A DNA stretch of 64,000 nucleotides from Microbacterium gallinarum (GTDB lineage Bacteria; Actinomycetota; Actinomycetes; Actinomycetales; Microbacteriaceae). How positions within the stretch are numbered: position 1 is the first letter of the stretch; every line of letters begins with the position of its first letter. Positions 35,994-46,188 of the stretch are shown one piece after another. The stretch lies in the NCBI RefSeq assembly GCF_014837165.1, contig NZ_JACSPM010000001.1, positions 638,294 to 702,293 on the forward strand, given 5' to 3'. Made by a program: the position numbers and the translations under genes. The notes beneath the pieces were generated by a model. It saw only the letters and a program-made list of their open reading frames with translations, ran no database searches and was not told the DNA's origin.

Positions 35994-38879
35994 TCAGCCG
36001 CAGTTCGCAGCCGCGTACGAGGTGGTCTCCTCGACCGTCACCGGAGCACCGTCCACCGTCGCCGAAGCGGTGAGCGACACCGACCCCGCCCCGATGCCGA
36101 GCTGACGCGTGGTGAACGAAGCCGACGCCGACTTGCCGGCCGCGAGCGACGCGAACGTCTTGGTGCCGTATGGCGACGCAGCGGTCACGGCCAGTGTGCT
36201 GTCGTCGTCGTTCGTCACGGTGACGACCTGCACCACCTTCCCGGCGATGCACCGGGCTGTGACGGTGGCCGACACCTCGAGCGCAGGGGCTGCGGTCACC
36301 GACACCGCGAACGAGGCGCGGATGGACGGTGCGGCATCCAGCGACACCGTGACCTGCGACACTCCCGGCTCGGAGGAGTCGAACCCCGTGAGCGTGTACT
36401 CACGAGCGGCGAGCACGCGGGTCGCACCGCTCGCGGTGGTCGCCGTGATCTCGAGACCCGCCGCGTCGAGTTCGTCACCGATCGCGTAGGAGGTCCGCGC
36501 GGGCGGGCTGGTGACCGCGATCGACGAGATCTTCGCGGTCGGATCACCGAACGCCTGCGTCAGCCGGTCGTACTCCGTCTTCGTGACCGGAAGGATGGTG
36601 CCATGGCGCTTGAGCACGGCGTCGAAGTCGATATCGGTGCCGACGGACCAGCCGCCGCCCTGCGCCGCGGGCGCGGTGCTCGCGAGGTCGGTGCTGCGGA
36701 ACGGCAGGTATCCCCGTCCGATGCTGCCGCCGTAGCGATCCGCCATGAGGCCCCACGTCGGGACCCTCTCGCCAGACGCATTCTTCTGCCAGTCCTGCGG
36801 GTTGTAGGCGAACAGCTCGGGTCCTTCGAGCGTCGTCCCTGCGTAGTTGTTGTCGTTGAAGATGTCCCGGAGGGTGCTCACGCGCTCCCAGCCGTCCGGA
36901 TTGCTCGTCGGTGCGGTGCCGCTGACGGTGACCGCGTACGGGTCGGAGCTGCGCTCGATCGTGATCTGCCCGTCGCCGGAAGCGCGGTAGAAGACGCCGT
37001 CGATCTCCAGCATGGTCGTGTCGATGATCGAGTTGGTGCGGTCGATCCACTTCACGGGGTCGGAGAACGTGACGAAGTCGCGGGTGGTCGCGTAGTACAT
37101 GTTCATGGGGTCGCCGAGCGCATTGCCGAGCGGATGCTCCGCCCCGGCGCCCGACGCGGTGGCCCAGTACACGAGGTATTCCCCTGTGGCCGGGTCGTAC
37201 GTCGCCTCGGGCGCCCACGCCGCGCCGGCCTGCGGGATCTCGGATGCGACGTCGACGAGCCGCGGTTCCGACCAGTCGACGAGGTTCGTGGACTCCCACA
37301 CGACGAGGCTCTTGCTGCCCGGGTTGTCGGGCGTGAAGCGCCACCCGTACAGCGCGGTGCTGAGATCCGTCGCCAGCAGGTAGAACTTGTCGCCACCGGG
37401 GGCGCGCACGAGGAACGGATCGCGGGCACCCGTCTCCCCGACCGTCGACCGCAGCACAGGCTGCTCGGCGTTGAGATCGGTCCAGTCCGCGCCGTCCTCG
37501 CTCGTGGCGAAGTAGATCTGCTCGTTGATCGTGCTGGGCGAGCGGCCGGCGGTGAAGTGGGCGAACAGGTAGGCCGCGTTCTCCTCCTGCTCCGGCAGTG
37601 CTCGGACGGTCACTGAGAAGATGCGGGATGCCTCGGCGCCGGGCACGCGCGCGGTGAGCGTCACTTCGGCGTCGTCGTTCCCGTGTGCCGGGCGGGTCAC
37701 GATGCCGGGAGCGCGGCCCTGGTCCCCCTCGGTCGAGATCACGCCCGCCGGCTCCGCCGACCACTCGATCTCCGACCCGTGGACCGACCCGGTCTCGGGC
37801 AGCGTGAGGTTATCACGCACATCGTCCAGACCGTGCAGGGCGATCGCCGCGAGGTCGGCTTCCGCGCGGGCGCCGGCGTCGGGCAGCTGCGTCACCGTCA
37901 CAGCGAACTCCCGCGTGCTGCTCTTGCCGCGAACGGTCGCGGTCGCGGTGAGCACCGCGCTGGTCGGTCCGCTCTCGGACTGATGGACCGTGCCGTCGGC
38001 CGCGACCACACTCGCGTCCGACGTCGCCCACGTCACTCCGCCCGACGTGGGGAGCGTCAGGTCGGAAGACACGGCCGACAGGTCGCCGAGCGAGATGCCG
38101 CTGAGCGTCTCGGACGCGGAGGTCACGGCATCCGTCGACGACACCGTCGCCACCTCGGCGGCCGTCAGTGCCCGGTTGTAGAGGCGGTAGCTGCTGATCG
38201 CTCCGGTGAAGCGCGGGTCGGCCGTGTACGCCGACGCTCCGATGACGTTGTTGGTCTGCACGGCGAGGTCGGCGATGCCCGTGGTCGAGTCCGCCTTGCG
38301 AGCCACCTGCACGCCGTCGACGTACAGCGTGATCGTCGAGGTCGAGGCTCCGGCATTGGGCTCGATGGTCGCGACGATGGACTGCCAGCGGTCGGCTGCG
38401 AAGGCACTGGGCGACACGGCGTTCTGCTCGCCGCTCCAGTTCGTGCGCGAGATCGTGGCACGGTGGCCAGGGGTGTGCACGAAGAACTGACCCGTGGCCC
38501 CCTCGCCGGACCCGCCGATGTTCCAGAGGAAGTTGTTCCCGCTGAGCGAGCCGGCGCTGGGCTTGGCCTCGACGGCGACCGTCGCCGCAGTGCTGCCGAC
38601 GAGCAGGTTGTCGGGCAGCTTGACGTGATTGGACCCGGTGAACTGCATCACGCCGTTCTGCCATGCCGGGGTACCGACGACGGTGCCGTTCTGGGCACCC
38701 CCGGCCGCCGCAGCGTCGGCCAGCGTCGTGCCCGTCGTGGCGGAGAAGTCGTACGCCGCGAGGAGGCCGTCGGTCGGCACGCCCGCGAGCGGGTCGGCCG
38801 ACGCGGCTGCCGCGGGGAGTGCGGCGAGCACCAGGGCGGCCACCGCCGCACCGGCGAGTGCTGTTCTGCGAATTGTCAT
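35994..38879 (-). CDS. secreted GH43 glycoside hydrolase with LamG and C-terminal Cys domain
   Basis: A 961-residue exported enzyme: signal peptide (about 1-28), LamG (about 37-230), two Ig-like repeats (about 250-415) and a GH43 propeller (about 425-760). Candidate catalytic residues are the Asp in GARDPF (about 485), the Asp in IIDTTM (about 617) and the Glu in EGPELF (about 683). A Big_3-type Ig domain (LDAAGLEITATTASG, about 790-865) and the shared Cys domain (RCIAGK at about 876) follow. It lies 17 bp downstream of the first gene of the operon. LamG and Cys domain resemble those of the 29592-32987 protein most, which indicates duplication. Confidence 0.88.
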   Translation of the reverse strand: MTIRRTALAGAAVAALVLAALPAAAASADPLAGVPTDGLLAAYDFSATTGTTLADAAAAGGAQNGTVVGTPAWQNGVMQFTGSNHVKLPDNLLVGSTAATVAVEAKPSAGSLSGNNFLWNIGGSGEGATGQFFVHTPGHRATISRTNWSGEQNAVSPSAFAADRWQSIVATIEPNAGASTSTITLYVDGVQVARKADSTTGIADLAVQTNNVIGASAYTADPRFTGAISSYRLYNRALTAAEVATVSSTDAVTSASETLSGISLGDLSAVSSDLTLPTSGGVTWATSDASVVAADGTVHQSESGPTSAVLTATATVRGKSSTREFAVTVTQLPDAGARAEADLAAIALHGLDDVRDNLTLPETGSVHGSEIEWSAEPAGVISTEGDQGRAPGIVTRPAHGNDDAEVTLTARVPGAEASRIFSVTVRALPEQEENAAYLFAHFTAGRSPSTINEQIYFATSEDGADWTDLNAEQPVLRSTVGETGARDPFLVRAPGGDKFYLLATDLSTALYGWRFTPDNPGSKSLVVWESTNLVDWSEPRLVDVASEIPQAGAAWAPEATYDPATGEYLVYWATASGAGAEHPLGNALGDPMNMYYATTRDFVTFSDPVKWIDRTNSIIDTTMLEIDGVFYRASGDGQITIERSSDPYAVTVSGTAPTSNPDGWERVSTLRDIFNDNNYAGTTLEGPELFAYNPQDWQKNASGERVPTWGLMADRYGGSIGRGYLPFRSTDLASTAPAAQGGGWSVGTDIDFDAVLKRHGTILPVTKTEYDRLTQAFGDPTAKISSIAVTSPPARTSYAIGDELDAAGLEITATTASGATRVLAAREYTLTGFDSSEPGVSQVTVSLDAAPSIRASFAVSVTAAPALEVSATVTARCIAGKVVQVVTVTNDDDSTLAVTAASPYGTKTFASLAAGKSASASFTTRQLGIGAGSVSLTASATVDGAPVTVEETTSYAAANCG

Positions 38880-38896
38880 CGGGTCATTCCTTCAGC

Positions 38897-41800
38897 TCAG
38901 CGGCAGCTCGCCGCATCGAATGCGATGTCGACTCCGTGCTCGAGGAACTGTCCACCGACGGCCGCCGACGCGTCGACATCGACGACCCCGGCCTCGACCG
39001 ACGGCAGGCGCGTCGTGAAGGCCTGCGACACGGTCTTGCCCGCCGCAACGGACACCGTCTTCGCGCCGTACGGCGACGTCGTCTTCACGGCCACGGGGAA
39101 GGTCTCGCCGTTCGTCACCGAGACGGTCTGCACCACCTTGCCTGCGACACAGCGCGCGGCCACGACGGCCGAGACGTCGAGCTGCGGCTCGGGGACGCCG
39201 ACGACGGTCACCGTCACGGTCACCGTGCGGTTGTCGGGCGCCACTTCCTCATCGGACTCCATGTCGAAGACCGGCATGCCGTCCGAGGCGAAGTGGACGC
39301 GGCGGACGAACATGTCGCGACCGGTCAGTCCGCGGTTGCTCGTGCGGGCGTGGAAGACGTACAGGATGTTGTCGTCCTCGTCCATCGACCACATGCCGTG
39401 GCCGGTCCCGAGCTGCCAGGCCCCGTTGAACATGCCGGACTTCTGGATCGGGTAGTTCAGCTTCGTCCAGGCTGCCGGAGACAGCAGGTCGACGCCCTCC
39501 CCGGCCTTCGCCGTGATGAGTCCTGTGGTGTAGGAGTCGCCCACGCTCGAGCCCGAGTAGATCATGTACAGCGTCCCGTCCTTGGCGAGGACGTTCGGGC
39601 CTTCCGCGATCACGTTGTCCCACGCGAACTCCGGCGGCAGGATGCGCACCGGCGCCGAGGTCAGGCGTGTCGGGTCGGACGGGTCCATCGTCGCGATGAA
39701 GACCGAGCCGAGCATCTGCCAGGCGTAGTACGACTGGCCGGAGTCCTCGAAGTAGGTCATGTCGAGCGAGATGCTCTGCACCGGGTTGAGGATCGAGCCG
39801 TCGGCGCGCAGCACCTTCTCGGCCTTGGTCCAGTTGGCCGGGACCGCGGGGTCGAGGTCGTTGCCCTGGGCGTCCTTCTCCAGCTGGATGATGCTCGCGC
39901 GTCCCGTCCACATGTCCGGCTGGCCGTTCGAGCCGTCGTAGCAGGGCATGAAGAAGATGGTCAGCGTGTCGCCGACGAGATGGAACTCCGGCGCCCAGAA
40001 GCATCCGGTCATGATCCCGCCGTCCGCGTCGGTGTCGCCGTCCTTGAGCAAGTCGATCTCGACGTTGCGGCCGGCGCGCAGAGCGTCGTCCGACAGGTCC
40101 TCGATGTTGTCGGCGATGCGGATCGGCATGTGCGGTCCGTTGGCCGGGTTGATCGGGTTGAGGTTGAGGTCCTCCGTGGCGATCATGAGGAACTTCGTCT
40201 CGCCGTTCCAGTCGAACTTGAACACCGACGGGTCGGCGCGCTCGTCGGCGAAAGGCGTCGCGTACTGCGGCTGCTTGATCGAGCCCGTCACCTCGTACGT
40301 GCCGGGAGCGGAGGTGTTGACGGCGGCGATCGAGTCGGCGTCCCATTCGATGGCGCGCGTCGCGACCGAGCCGTCGTTGTAGCTCAGTTCGGCGCGCTGC
40401 GGCAGTCCGGAGGCTGCGAGTTCCGCTCCGGTCTCCACCTCGACGCCGTCCAGCGCCGTGACGCCGGTGTTGACGATGCGCCCGAAACGGACCTCGAGTG
40501 CCTCGGCGACCGCCGCCGTGACGGCGATCGTGTTGCCGGTGGCGTAGTTCGGGATGCCCGTGCTCGTGGTTCCGGCGGTGGCGGCCACGACGCCGCGCTC
40601 CACTGCGCCGCGGGTCGCGGCATCCGTGAGGCTTCCGAACGTGGTGTACATCGCGGCGCCCGCGTCCGACGTCCAGCTGACCAGGTAGCGCTCGGCCGCA
40701 GAGTCCCACACCACAGCGGGGTCGTTGACACCGCTCGTGACGCCGACGTCGACCAGGCCGACCTCCTGATACGACAGCAGGTCGGTGCTGCGGGCGAAGA
40801 GCATGCGGTTGGTCTGCGTGCCGTCCGCCCCGCCGTTGCGCGCGGTGCGCGTGGCGACGATGCCGAACGTGCCGTCCTCCAGGTAGAAGATGTGGGGGTT
40901 GCGGAGGCTGCGGATGAGATTCTCGGCCGGGCCGTTCGCCGGCACGGCCGACGAAGTCTTCGGGAAGAAGATGCCGTAGTTCTCGTTGAGCGGGGTCCAG
41001 CCTCCGTCGGCCGACAGCGCGAGGTGCATGCTCAGCGCGACGTCGGCGTTGTTCGCCTCGGCGACGGAGGTGGGGTTGCGGTTGTAGGCGAGCAGCTGGG
41101 GAGCGGATGCCGGCAGCACGCGCACGGCGAAGGTGCGGCTGACGCCCACCCCCGTGGAAGCGTCGGTGATGCGCACCGACACGTCGGCGTCGACCGGCTC
41201 GTCCGACGACGAGGTGATGGCGGCAGCCACCTCGACGGGGCCCTCGACGCCGGTGATCTCCAGCGTGGTGCCCTCAGGAGCAGTCGGCACGGCCGCGCCC
41301 GAACGCACGACGGACGGGATCACGAAACGCTGTGCGAGGCGCGCGGCGCGGTCCTCCGCGCTCTCGGTCGACGGCAGCACCGTGACCGTGATCGTCTGGC
41401 TTACGGTGATGCCGCGGAGGGACGCCGTGGCGGTGAGCTCGACGGGCACCGCCGGCTGGCCGGCGAGCGGAGGCGTGACCTGACCGGTCGGCGAGACGAC
41501 GGCGGGGTTGCTCGAGGTCCACGTCACGCGGCCCTGCGCGGTCGGCAGATCGATGTCGCCGCTGGTCTCGCGGTCGGTCAGGGCCAGTCCGGTGAGGATC
41601 GCCTGGGCCTGGGCCTGCAGCTCCGCCTCGTTCAGCAGGGCGTCCTCGGCCGAGACTCCGGCGACCTCGGCGGCGTTCAGAGCGCGGTCGTAGACGCGGA
41701 AGGCGGAGATCGCACCCTGGAAGAGCGGGTCGGGCCACGGCGCGCGGCCGATCGTGTTGAGCGACTGGTCCAATACGTTCGCCGGCGTGAAGCCGACGTC

Positions 41801-42403
41801 GCCGTGCGCCGTGCGCACGCCGTTGATGTAGAGCGAGGCCGTTCCCGCCGCGCCGTCGAGGACCGTGGTGACGTTGACCCACTGGTTCGCGGTCACGCCG
41901 CAGGATCCCGACTGCACGAGCTGCTCGACGCCGCCGGACTTGATGCCCACGAGCGGAGCGCGGCTCGAGCCGCAGTTCAGCGAGGCGAAGAAGTACTCCG
42001 TCGCAGAAGAGTCGTTGCCGATGTTCCACAGGAAGTGGAAGCTGTTCAGCATCGCCGCGGACGCCTTGACCTCTGCGGTCACCGTCGCGGACGGGGCGCC
42101 CGAAAGGATGTCGTCGGGCAGCTCGACCCAGTTTCCGGTGGACGTCTTCGACCCGCCGCGCATCGTGAGCGACGACCCGGTCCAGTCGGCCGCCTGCACG
42201 TTGCGCACGGTCGCCGCCCCGAGTGCCGATCCGGCGGCGGTGTTGGGCACGGTCGAACCCGACGCCTCGTCGAAGAGATACTCGGCGACGAGGCCTTCGT
42301 CGGGCACGGCGGCGGTCGCGCTGCTCACCCCCAGGCCCAGCATCATCGCGCCGATCGCAGCTGCCGCGATCGCTGTCTTCCGGGTGCGGGAGGACACTCT
42401 CAT
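38897..42403 (-). CDS. secreted GH43 glycoside hydrolase with extra degenerate GH43-like domain, LamG and C-terminal Cys domain
   Basis: A 1168-residue exported protein and first gene of the four-gene operon. It has a signal peptide (about 1-32), LamG (about 38-245), an Ig-like repeat (about 265-350), a half-propeller (about 430-610) with RNPHIF in place of RDP, and a Big_4-like part (GRIVNTGVTALDGVEV). An intact GH43 propeller (about 715-1040) follows, with Asp in RADPSV (about 723), Asp in LDMTYF (about 878) and Glu in AEGPNV (about 932). The shared Cys domain (RCVAGK at about 1084) ends Cys-Arg. The start at 42403 has GGAGAG upstream; the ATG at 42415 is an alternative. Tandem operators lie 42-65 bp upstream. 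Confidence 0.87.
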   Translation of the reverse strand: MRVSSRTRKTAIAAAAIGAMMLGLGVSSATAAVPDEGLVAEYLFDEASGSTVPNTAAGSALGAATVRNVQAADWTGSSLTMRGGSKTSTGNWVELPDDILSGAPSATVTAEVKASAAMLNSFHFLWNIGNDSSATEYFFASLNCGSSRAPLVGIKSGGVEQLVQSGSCGVTANQWVNVTTVLDGAAGTASLYINGVRTAHGDVGFTPANVLDQSLNTIGRAPWPDPLFQGAISAFRVYDRALNAAEVAGVSAEDALLNEAELQAQAQAILTGLALTDRETSGDIDLPTAQGRVTWTSSNPAVVSPTGQVTPPLAGQPAVPVELTATASLRGITVSQTITVTVLPSTESAEDRAARLAQRFVIPSVVRSGAAVPTAPEGTTLEITGVEGPVEVAAAITSSSDEPVDADVSVRITDASTGVGVSRTFAVRVLPASAPQLLAYNRNPTSVAEANNADVALSMHLALSADGGWTPLNENYGIFFPKTSSAVPANGPAENLIRSLRNPHIFYLEDGTFGIVATRTARNGGADGTQTNRMLFARSTDLLSYQEVGLVDVGVTSGVNDPAVVWDSAAERYLVSWTSDAGAAMYTTFGSLTDAATRGAVERGVVAATAGTTSTGIPNYATGNTIAVTAAVAEALEVRFGRIVNTGVTALDGVEVETGAELAASGLPQRAELSYNDGSVATRAIEWDADSIAAVNTSAPGTYEVTGSIKQPQYATPFADERADPSVFKFDWNGETKFLMIATEDLNLNPINPANGPHMPIRIADNIEDLSDDALRAGRNVEIDLLKDGDTDADGGIMTGCFWAPEFHLVGDTLTIFFMPCYDGSNGQPDMWTGRASIIQLEKDAQGNDLDPAVPANWTKAEKVLRADGSILNPVQSISLDMTYFEDSGQSYYAWQMLGSVFIATMDPSDPTRLTSAPVRILPPEFAWDNVIAEGPNVLAKDGTLYMIYSGSSVGDSYTTGLITAKAGEGVDLLSPAAWTKLNYPIQKSGMFNGAWQLGTGHGMWSMDEDDNILYVFHARTSNRGLTGRDMFVRRVHFASDGMPVFDMESDEEVAPDNRTVTVTVTVVGVPEPQLDVSAVVAARCVAGKVVQTVSVTNGETFPVAVKTTSPYGAKTVSVAAGKTVSQAFTTRLPSVEAGVVDVDASAAVGGQFLEHGVDIAFDAASCR

Positions 42404-42444
42404 TCCACTCTCCATCAAGTGAGGCCGAACATCGTCGAACGGGT

Positions 42445-42468
42445 GTTATCGCTCACGTTAGCGGTAAC
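42445..42468 (-). promoter_or_regulatory. two abutting operator-like sites (family A)
   Basis: GTTATCGCTCAC (42445-42456) and GTTAGCGGTAAC (42457-42468) lie directly end to end, upstream of the minus-strand GH43 operon that starts at 42403. Confidence 0.65.
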
Positions 42469-42545
42469 TAAACGAATCGCGCCACTGTTGATCGCGTCAA
42501 TGTCCAAAGAACGCACATGTCGTGTCGCATATCGACTCTAGGAAT

Positions 42546-42557
42546 GTGAGCGGTAAC
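42546..42557 (+). promoter_or_regulatory. operator-like site (family A) upstream of the divergent GH43 gene
   Basis: GTGAGCGGTAAC lies 66 bp before the start at 42624 and 78 bp from the tandem sites serving the opposite strand. One repressor may therefore cover both directions of this 220-bp divergent promoter region. Confidence 0.6.
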
Positions 42558-42623
42558 GCGATACTGTGACCGACGATGCCCGCGAACCCGCGCGGGCCGC
42601 AGGCCGCGATGAAGAGGTTTGAG

Positions 42624-45600
42624 ATGGCGACGAAGTCCTGGCGACGCGTCGGTGTGGCGGGGGCCGCGATCGCGGCACTCGCCCTCGGCGTGCTCGCTCC
42701 CCCGGCAGCACACGCGGATCCGGTTCCGGAAGACCCGAACCTGATCCTCCACTACGACTTCAGCTCTCCCGGGGCGGTGACCGACGTCACCGGCAACGGC
42801 AACAACGGCACGCTGCTGGGCACCGGCGGGACGGTCGCGGACGGCGTGCTGACCCTTCCGGGCGGCGCCTCGAACAGCGGCGCCGGCTATGTGCGCTTCC
42901 CGGCGAACCTGTTCGATGGCAAGGACACGCTGACGATCTCGACATGGCTGCGCAACGAGACCGCGGCGGGCAACTACGCAGCGATGTTCTTCGGCTCCGC
43001 CGCCAACCCGCCGTCGCAGTACTGGCTGCTCAATCCCCGCAACCCGCAGAGCCGCTTCAAGACGGTCGTCACCAACGGCAGCGCGCCTACGGCGCCGTGG
43101 GGCACCGAATACGGCATCTCGCCGACCAACGCCGCGCAGGGCGTCGCGGGCCCGACGACGGGCACGGCGTGGGGCATGTACACCACGGTCATCACGCCGA
43201 CCTCCATCTCTGGCTATTTCAACGGCACACACGTGGGCACCGTGGCGACCAGCCGCACGGTGACGCAGTTCGGCACCGGACTGGTCGGATACATCGGCCG
43301 CTCCTCCTACCCGGACGTCTTCTACAAGGGCGGTGTCGACGACGTGATCGTTTCGGCGTCGGCCTATACCCCCGCTCAGATCGCAGAGCTCTACCACCTG
43401 AGCGAGCGGACCACGCCCGCCCAGACGCAGGCCGCGCTCGCGGCCGACGCCGACGCGGTGTCACTGCCGGATGAGACCATCGCGAACCTCGCGCTGCCTG
43501 CGACCGGAGCGAACCAGTCGCGCATCACCTGGTCGTCGTCGACTCCCGAGGTCATCGCCGCCGACGGCACGGTGACCCGACCCGCCGCCGGCCAGCCGGA
43601 CGCCGCAGTGACGCTCACGGCCACCTTCGCGCTGGGCGGCGAGACGCTCACCCGCTCGTACGAGGTGACCGTGGCCGCGATCGACCCGCAGCGCGACCTC
43701 GAGCGCAGCGCTGACGGTTTCGACCTCGGCATCGAGGTCGTCACGGCCGACATCGTGCTGCGCGACGCCGTCGACGACATCGATGTGTCGTGGGAGTCGT
43801 CCGCGCCGAGCGTCGTCTCCGCGACCGGTGGCGTCACGCGCCCGGCCGCCGAGACCGACGTCGACCTCACGGCGACGTTCTCGCGGGAGGGACTGACCAC
43901 CGAGCGCACCTACACCGTGACGGTCAGGGCCCAGGACGCCGGTCGCGCCGTCGCGTACGTGCGCACCGGCGGCACCGCCAAGACCGAGGTGCTCCACCTC
44001 GCGATCGGCGCCGACGGCGACCCGCTGGTCGCGCTGAACAACAACAAGGGCGTGCTCTACCCGACCTTCGGCACGGGCACCTCTCAGTTCGCGAACCCGA
44101 CGCTCTTCCGCAAGCCCGACGGCACCTTCGGTCTCGTCGCCGCGGACAACGCCGCCAACGGCCGCATCTTCGTCTACACGTCGAAGGATCTCGTGACCTT
44201 CACGGGCCAGAAGCTCGCCACCACCAACACGCAGGGCATCACGGTGGCGCGTGCCGACGTCGCGTACGACAACGGCATCCGCGCCTACCGGGTCGTGCTG
44301 CGCACACCTGCCGGCGCCGCCTACGAAGTGACCACGCCCGACTTCACGACGTTCAGCGCACCGCAGTCGATCACGACTCCGGCCGCGCCGACGCTGACCG
44401 GTCTGCCGACGGGTGCGATCGAGGCATCCGCTCTCCCCCTCACCGACGCGGAGCTCGCGCTCCTGCAGAAGTCGCTCGGACGCATCGTGAACACCACCGT
44501 CGACGCCGGCGACGACGTCGAGGTCGAGGTGGGCGGCGAGCTCGAACTGCCCGAGAAGGTGCAGCTCGGATACTCCGACGGCTCGTCCAAGCAGCTCGGC
44601 GTCAACTGGGACACCAGCAGCGTGGACCTCGAGACGCCCGGCGAGTACACCGTGACCGGCACCGTGAACCAGCCGGTCTACGGCGACAGCAAGGGCATCC
44701 TCGTGCCCGAGCGAGCCGACCCGTGGGTGTTCCGCGACGACGAGCGCACGGGTGAGGCGGAGTACTACCTCACCGGCTCGTACCCGACGACGCAGGCCAA
44801 CCCCGGCGTCGGCTACGACCGCATCGTGCTGCGCCGCGCGAGCACGATCAACGGGCTCACCACCGCGCAGGAGCAGGTGCTGCTGTGGTCGCGCAACGCG
44901 GCTGCACCCAACACCTCCAACGGCTCGAAGATCGCCACCGGCGCCTACCGCTACTTCTGGGCGCCCGAACTGCACAAGATCAACGGGGACTGGTACATCC
45001 TGTTCACGTCGAGCCGCAGCACGGATGTGTGGAACATCCGCCCCGCGATCATGCGCGCGCCCGGTGACAGCGACCCGATGGTCGCGTCGAACTGGGAGGA
45101 GCTCGGCTACGTCAAGGCGGCACCCGGCGACACGTCGGCGTTCACGAGCTTCTCGCTCGACATGACGTACTTCGAGGCGAACGGCAAGCACTACATGGTG
45201 TGGGCCGAGAAGCCGGGCAGCTCCGACCTGCGCATGGCGGAGATCGACCCGGCCAACCCGAGCCAGCTGATCACGCCCTCGATCCTGCTCTCCACACCGA
45301 ACTACGCGTGGGAGCGGACCGCGAGCCAGGTCATCAACGAGGGCGCGGCGGTCATCAAGAGCGACGACGAGGTCTTCGTGTTCTTCTCCGCCTCCGAGGT
45401 GAACGAGACGTACTCGATCGGCATGCTGCGCGCGCCGATCGACGGCGACCTCATGAAGCCGTCCACGTGGGCCAAGACCGGCTATCCGCTGCTCACGTCG
45501 GATGACTTCGGCGGTCAGCAGAACGGGCCGGGTCACAACTCGTTCACGCTCGACGCCGACGGCAACCCGGTGATCGTCTACCACGCACGCCCGCCGATCT

Positions 45601-46061
45601 CGGAGTGGATCCCGGGCGCCGACGGCGGCCTGAACGACCCGAGCCGCCACGCGCGTGTGAAGACGGTGCACTTCGCCGCCGACGGCTCGGCGGTGCTCAA
45701 CCAGACTCGCGAGGAGGAGGTGGCGCCGGCCAACCGCACGGTGTCGCTGAAGGTCACCGTGGTCGGTCCGGAGCTCGACGTCTCGGGGGTCGTCACGGCC
45801 CGCTGCGTCGCGGGCAAGGTGGTGCAGGTGGTCACCGTGACCAACGGCGAGGCTTTCCCGGTCACGCTGACGGCGACCAGCCCGTACGGCACGAAGGCAT
45901 TCGGATCGGTTGCGGCCGGGAAGAGCGCGTCGGCGTCGTTCACCACGCGCACGCTCACCGTGACCGGCGGCTCGGTGGCGCTCAAGGCGGTGGCGACGGT
46001 CGGCGGCCAGCCCGTCACGGTCGACCAGCAGATCGCGTACCCGGCGACCAGCTGCGGCTGA
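42624..46061 (+). CDS. secreted GH43 glycoside hydrolase with extra degenerate GH43-like domain, LamG and C-terminal Cys domain
   Basis: A 1145-residue exported protein starting MATKSWRRVG, with GAAGAGG upstream; the ATG at 42609 is an alternative. It has a signal peptide (about 1-32), LamG (about 38-255), two Ig-like parts (about 275-440) and a half-propeller (about 450-610) with ANPTLF instead of RDP. A Big_4-like domain (LGRIVNTTVDAGDDVEV, about 615-690) and a GH43 propeller (about 695-1010) follow. The propeller has Asp in RADPWV (about 698), Asp in LDMTYF (about 846) and Glu in INEGAAV (about 905). The shared Cys domain comes last (RCVAGK at about 1060). Its domain order matches the 29592 and 38897 proteins although it lies on the other strand. 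Confidence 0.87.
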   Translation: MATKSWRRVGVAGAAIAALALGVLAPPAAHADPVPEDPNLILHYDFSSPGAVTDVTGNGNNGTLLGTGGTVADGVLTLPGGASNSGAGYVRFPANLFDGKDTLTISTWLRNETAAGNYAAMFFGSAANPPSQYWLLNPRNPQSRFKTVVTNGSAPTAPWGTEYGISPTNAAQGVAGPTTGTAWGMYTTVITPTSISGYFNGTHVGTVATSRTVTQFGTGLVGYIGRSSYPDVFYKGGVDDVIVSASAYTPAQIAELYHLSERTTPAQTQAALAADADAVSLPDETIANLALPATGANQSRITWSSSTPEVIAADGTVTRPAAGQPDAAVTLTATFALGGETLTRSYEVTVAAIDPQRDLERSADGFDLGIEVVTADIVLRDAVDDIDVSWESSAPSVVSATGGVTRPAAETDVDLTATFSREGLTTERTYTVTVRAQDAGRAVAYVRTGGTAKTEVLHLAIGADGDPLVALNNNKGVLYPTFGTGTSQFANPTLFRKPDGTFGLVAADNAANGRIFVYTSKDLVTFTGQKLATTNTQGITVARADVAYDNGIRAYRVVLRTPAGAAYEVTTPDFTTFSAPQSITTPAAPTLTGLPTGAIEASALPLTDAELALLQKSLGRIVNTTVDAGDDVEVEVGGELELPEKVQLGYSDGSSKQLGVNWDTSSVDLETPGEYTVTGTVNQPVYGDSKGILVPERADPWVFRDDERTGEAEYYLTGSYPTTQANPGVGYDRIVLRRASTINGLTTAQEQVLLWSRNAAAPNTSNGSKIATGAYRYFWAPELHKINGDWYILFTSSRSTDVWNIRPAIMRAPGDSDPMVASNWEELGYVKAAPGDTSAFTSFSLDMTYFEANGKHYMVWAEKPGSSDLRMAEIDPANPSQLITPSILLSTPNYAWERTASQVINEGAAVIKSDDEVFVFFSASEVNETYSIGMLRAPIDGDLMKPSTWAKTGYPLLTSDDFGGQQNGPGHNSFTLDADGNPVIVYHARPPISEWIPGADGGLNDPSRHARVKTVHFAADGSAVLNQTREEEVAPANRTVSLKVTVVGPELDVSGVVTARCVAGKVVQVVTVTNGEAFPVTLTATSPYGTKAFGSVAAGKSASASFTTRTLTVTGGSVALKAVATVGGQPVTVDQQIAYPATSCG

Positions 46062-46076
46062 TCCCGCACACCCGAC

Positions 46077-46102
46077 GGGCCGGTCCGTTCGCGGGCCGGC
46101 CC
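46077..46102 (+). terminator. weak hairpin after GH43
   Basis: GGGCCGG (46077-46083) can pair with CCGGCCC (46096-46102). No T-tract is present. It begins 16 bp after the stop at 46061. Confidence 0.35.
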
Positions 46103-46122
46103 CTTGCGTGTCGCGACGAGGT

Positions 46123-46134
46123 GTTACCGATAAC
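46123..46134 (+). promoter_or_regulatory. operator-like site (family A), upstream of -35
   Basis: GTTACCGATAAC is a near-perfect palindrome with its centre at CG. It sits 8 bp before a TTGACA box. Confidence 0.65.
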
Positions 46135-46142
46135 GTTCCCCC

Positions 46143-46172
46143 TTGACAGGCACGCGAGCGCGACCGTAGCGT
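46143..46172 (+). promoter_or_regulatory. predicted promoter for the GH43 gene at 46329
   Basis: TTGACA (46143-46148), an 18-bp spacer and TAGCGT (46167-46172) fit a sigma-A type promoter. Operator-like sites lie on both sides. The leader from here to the start at 46329 is long (about 150 nt). Confidence 0.5.
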
Positions 46173-46188
46173 GAATCCCACCGGAAAT

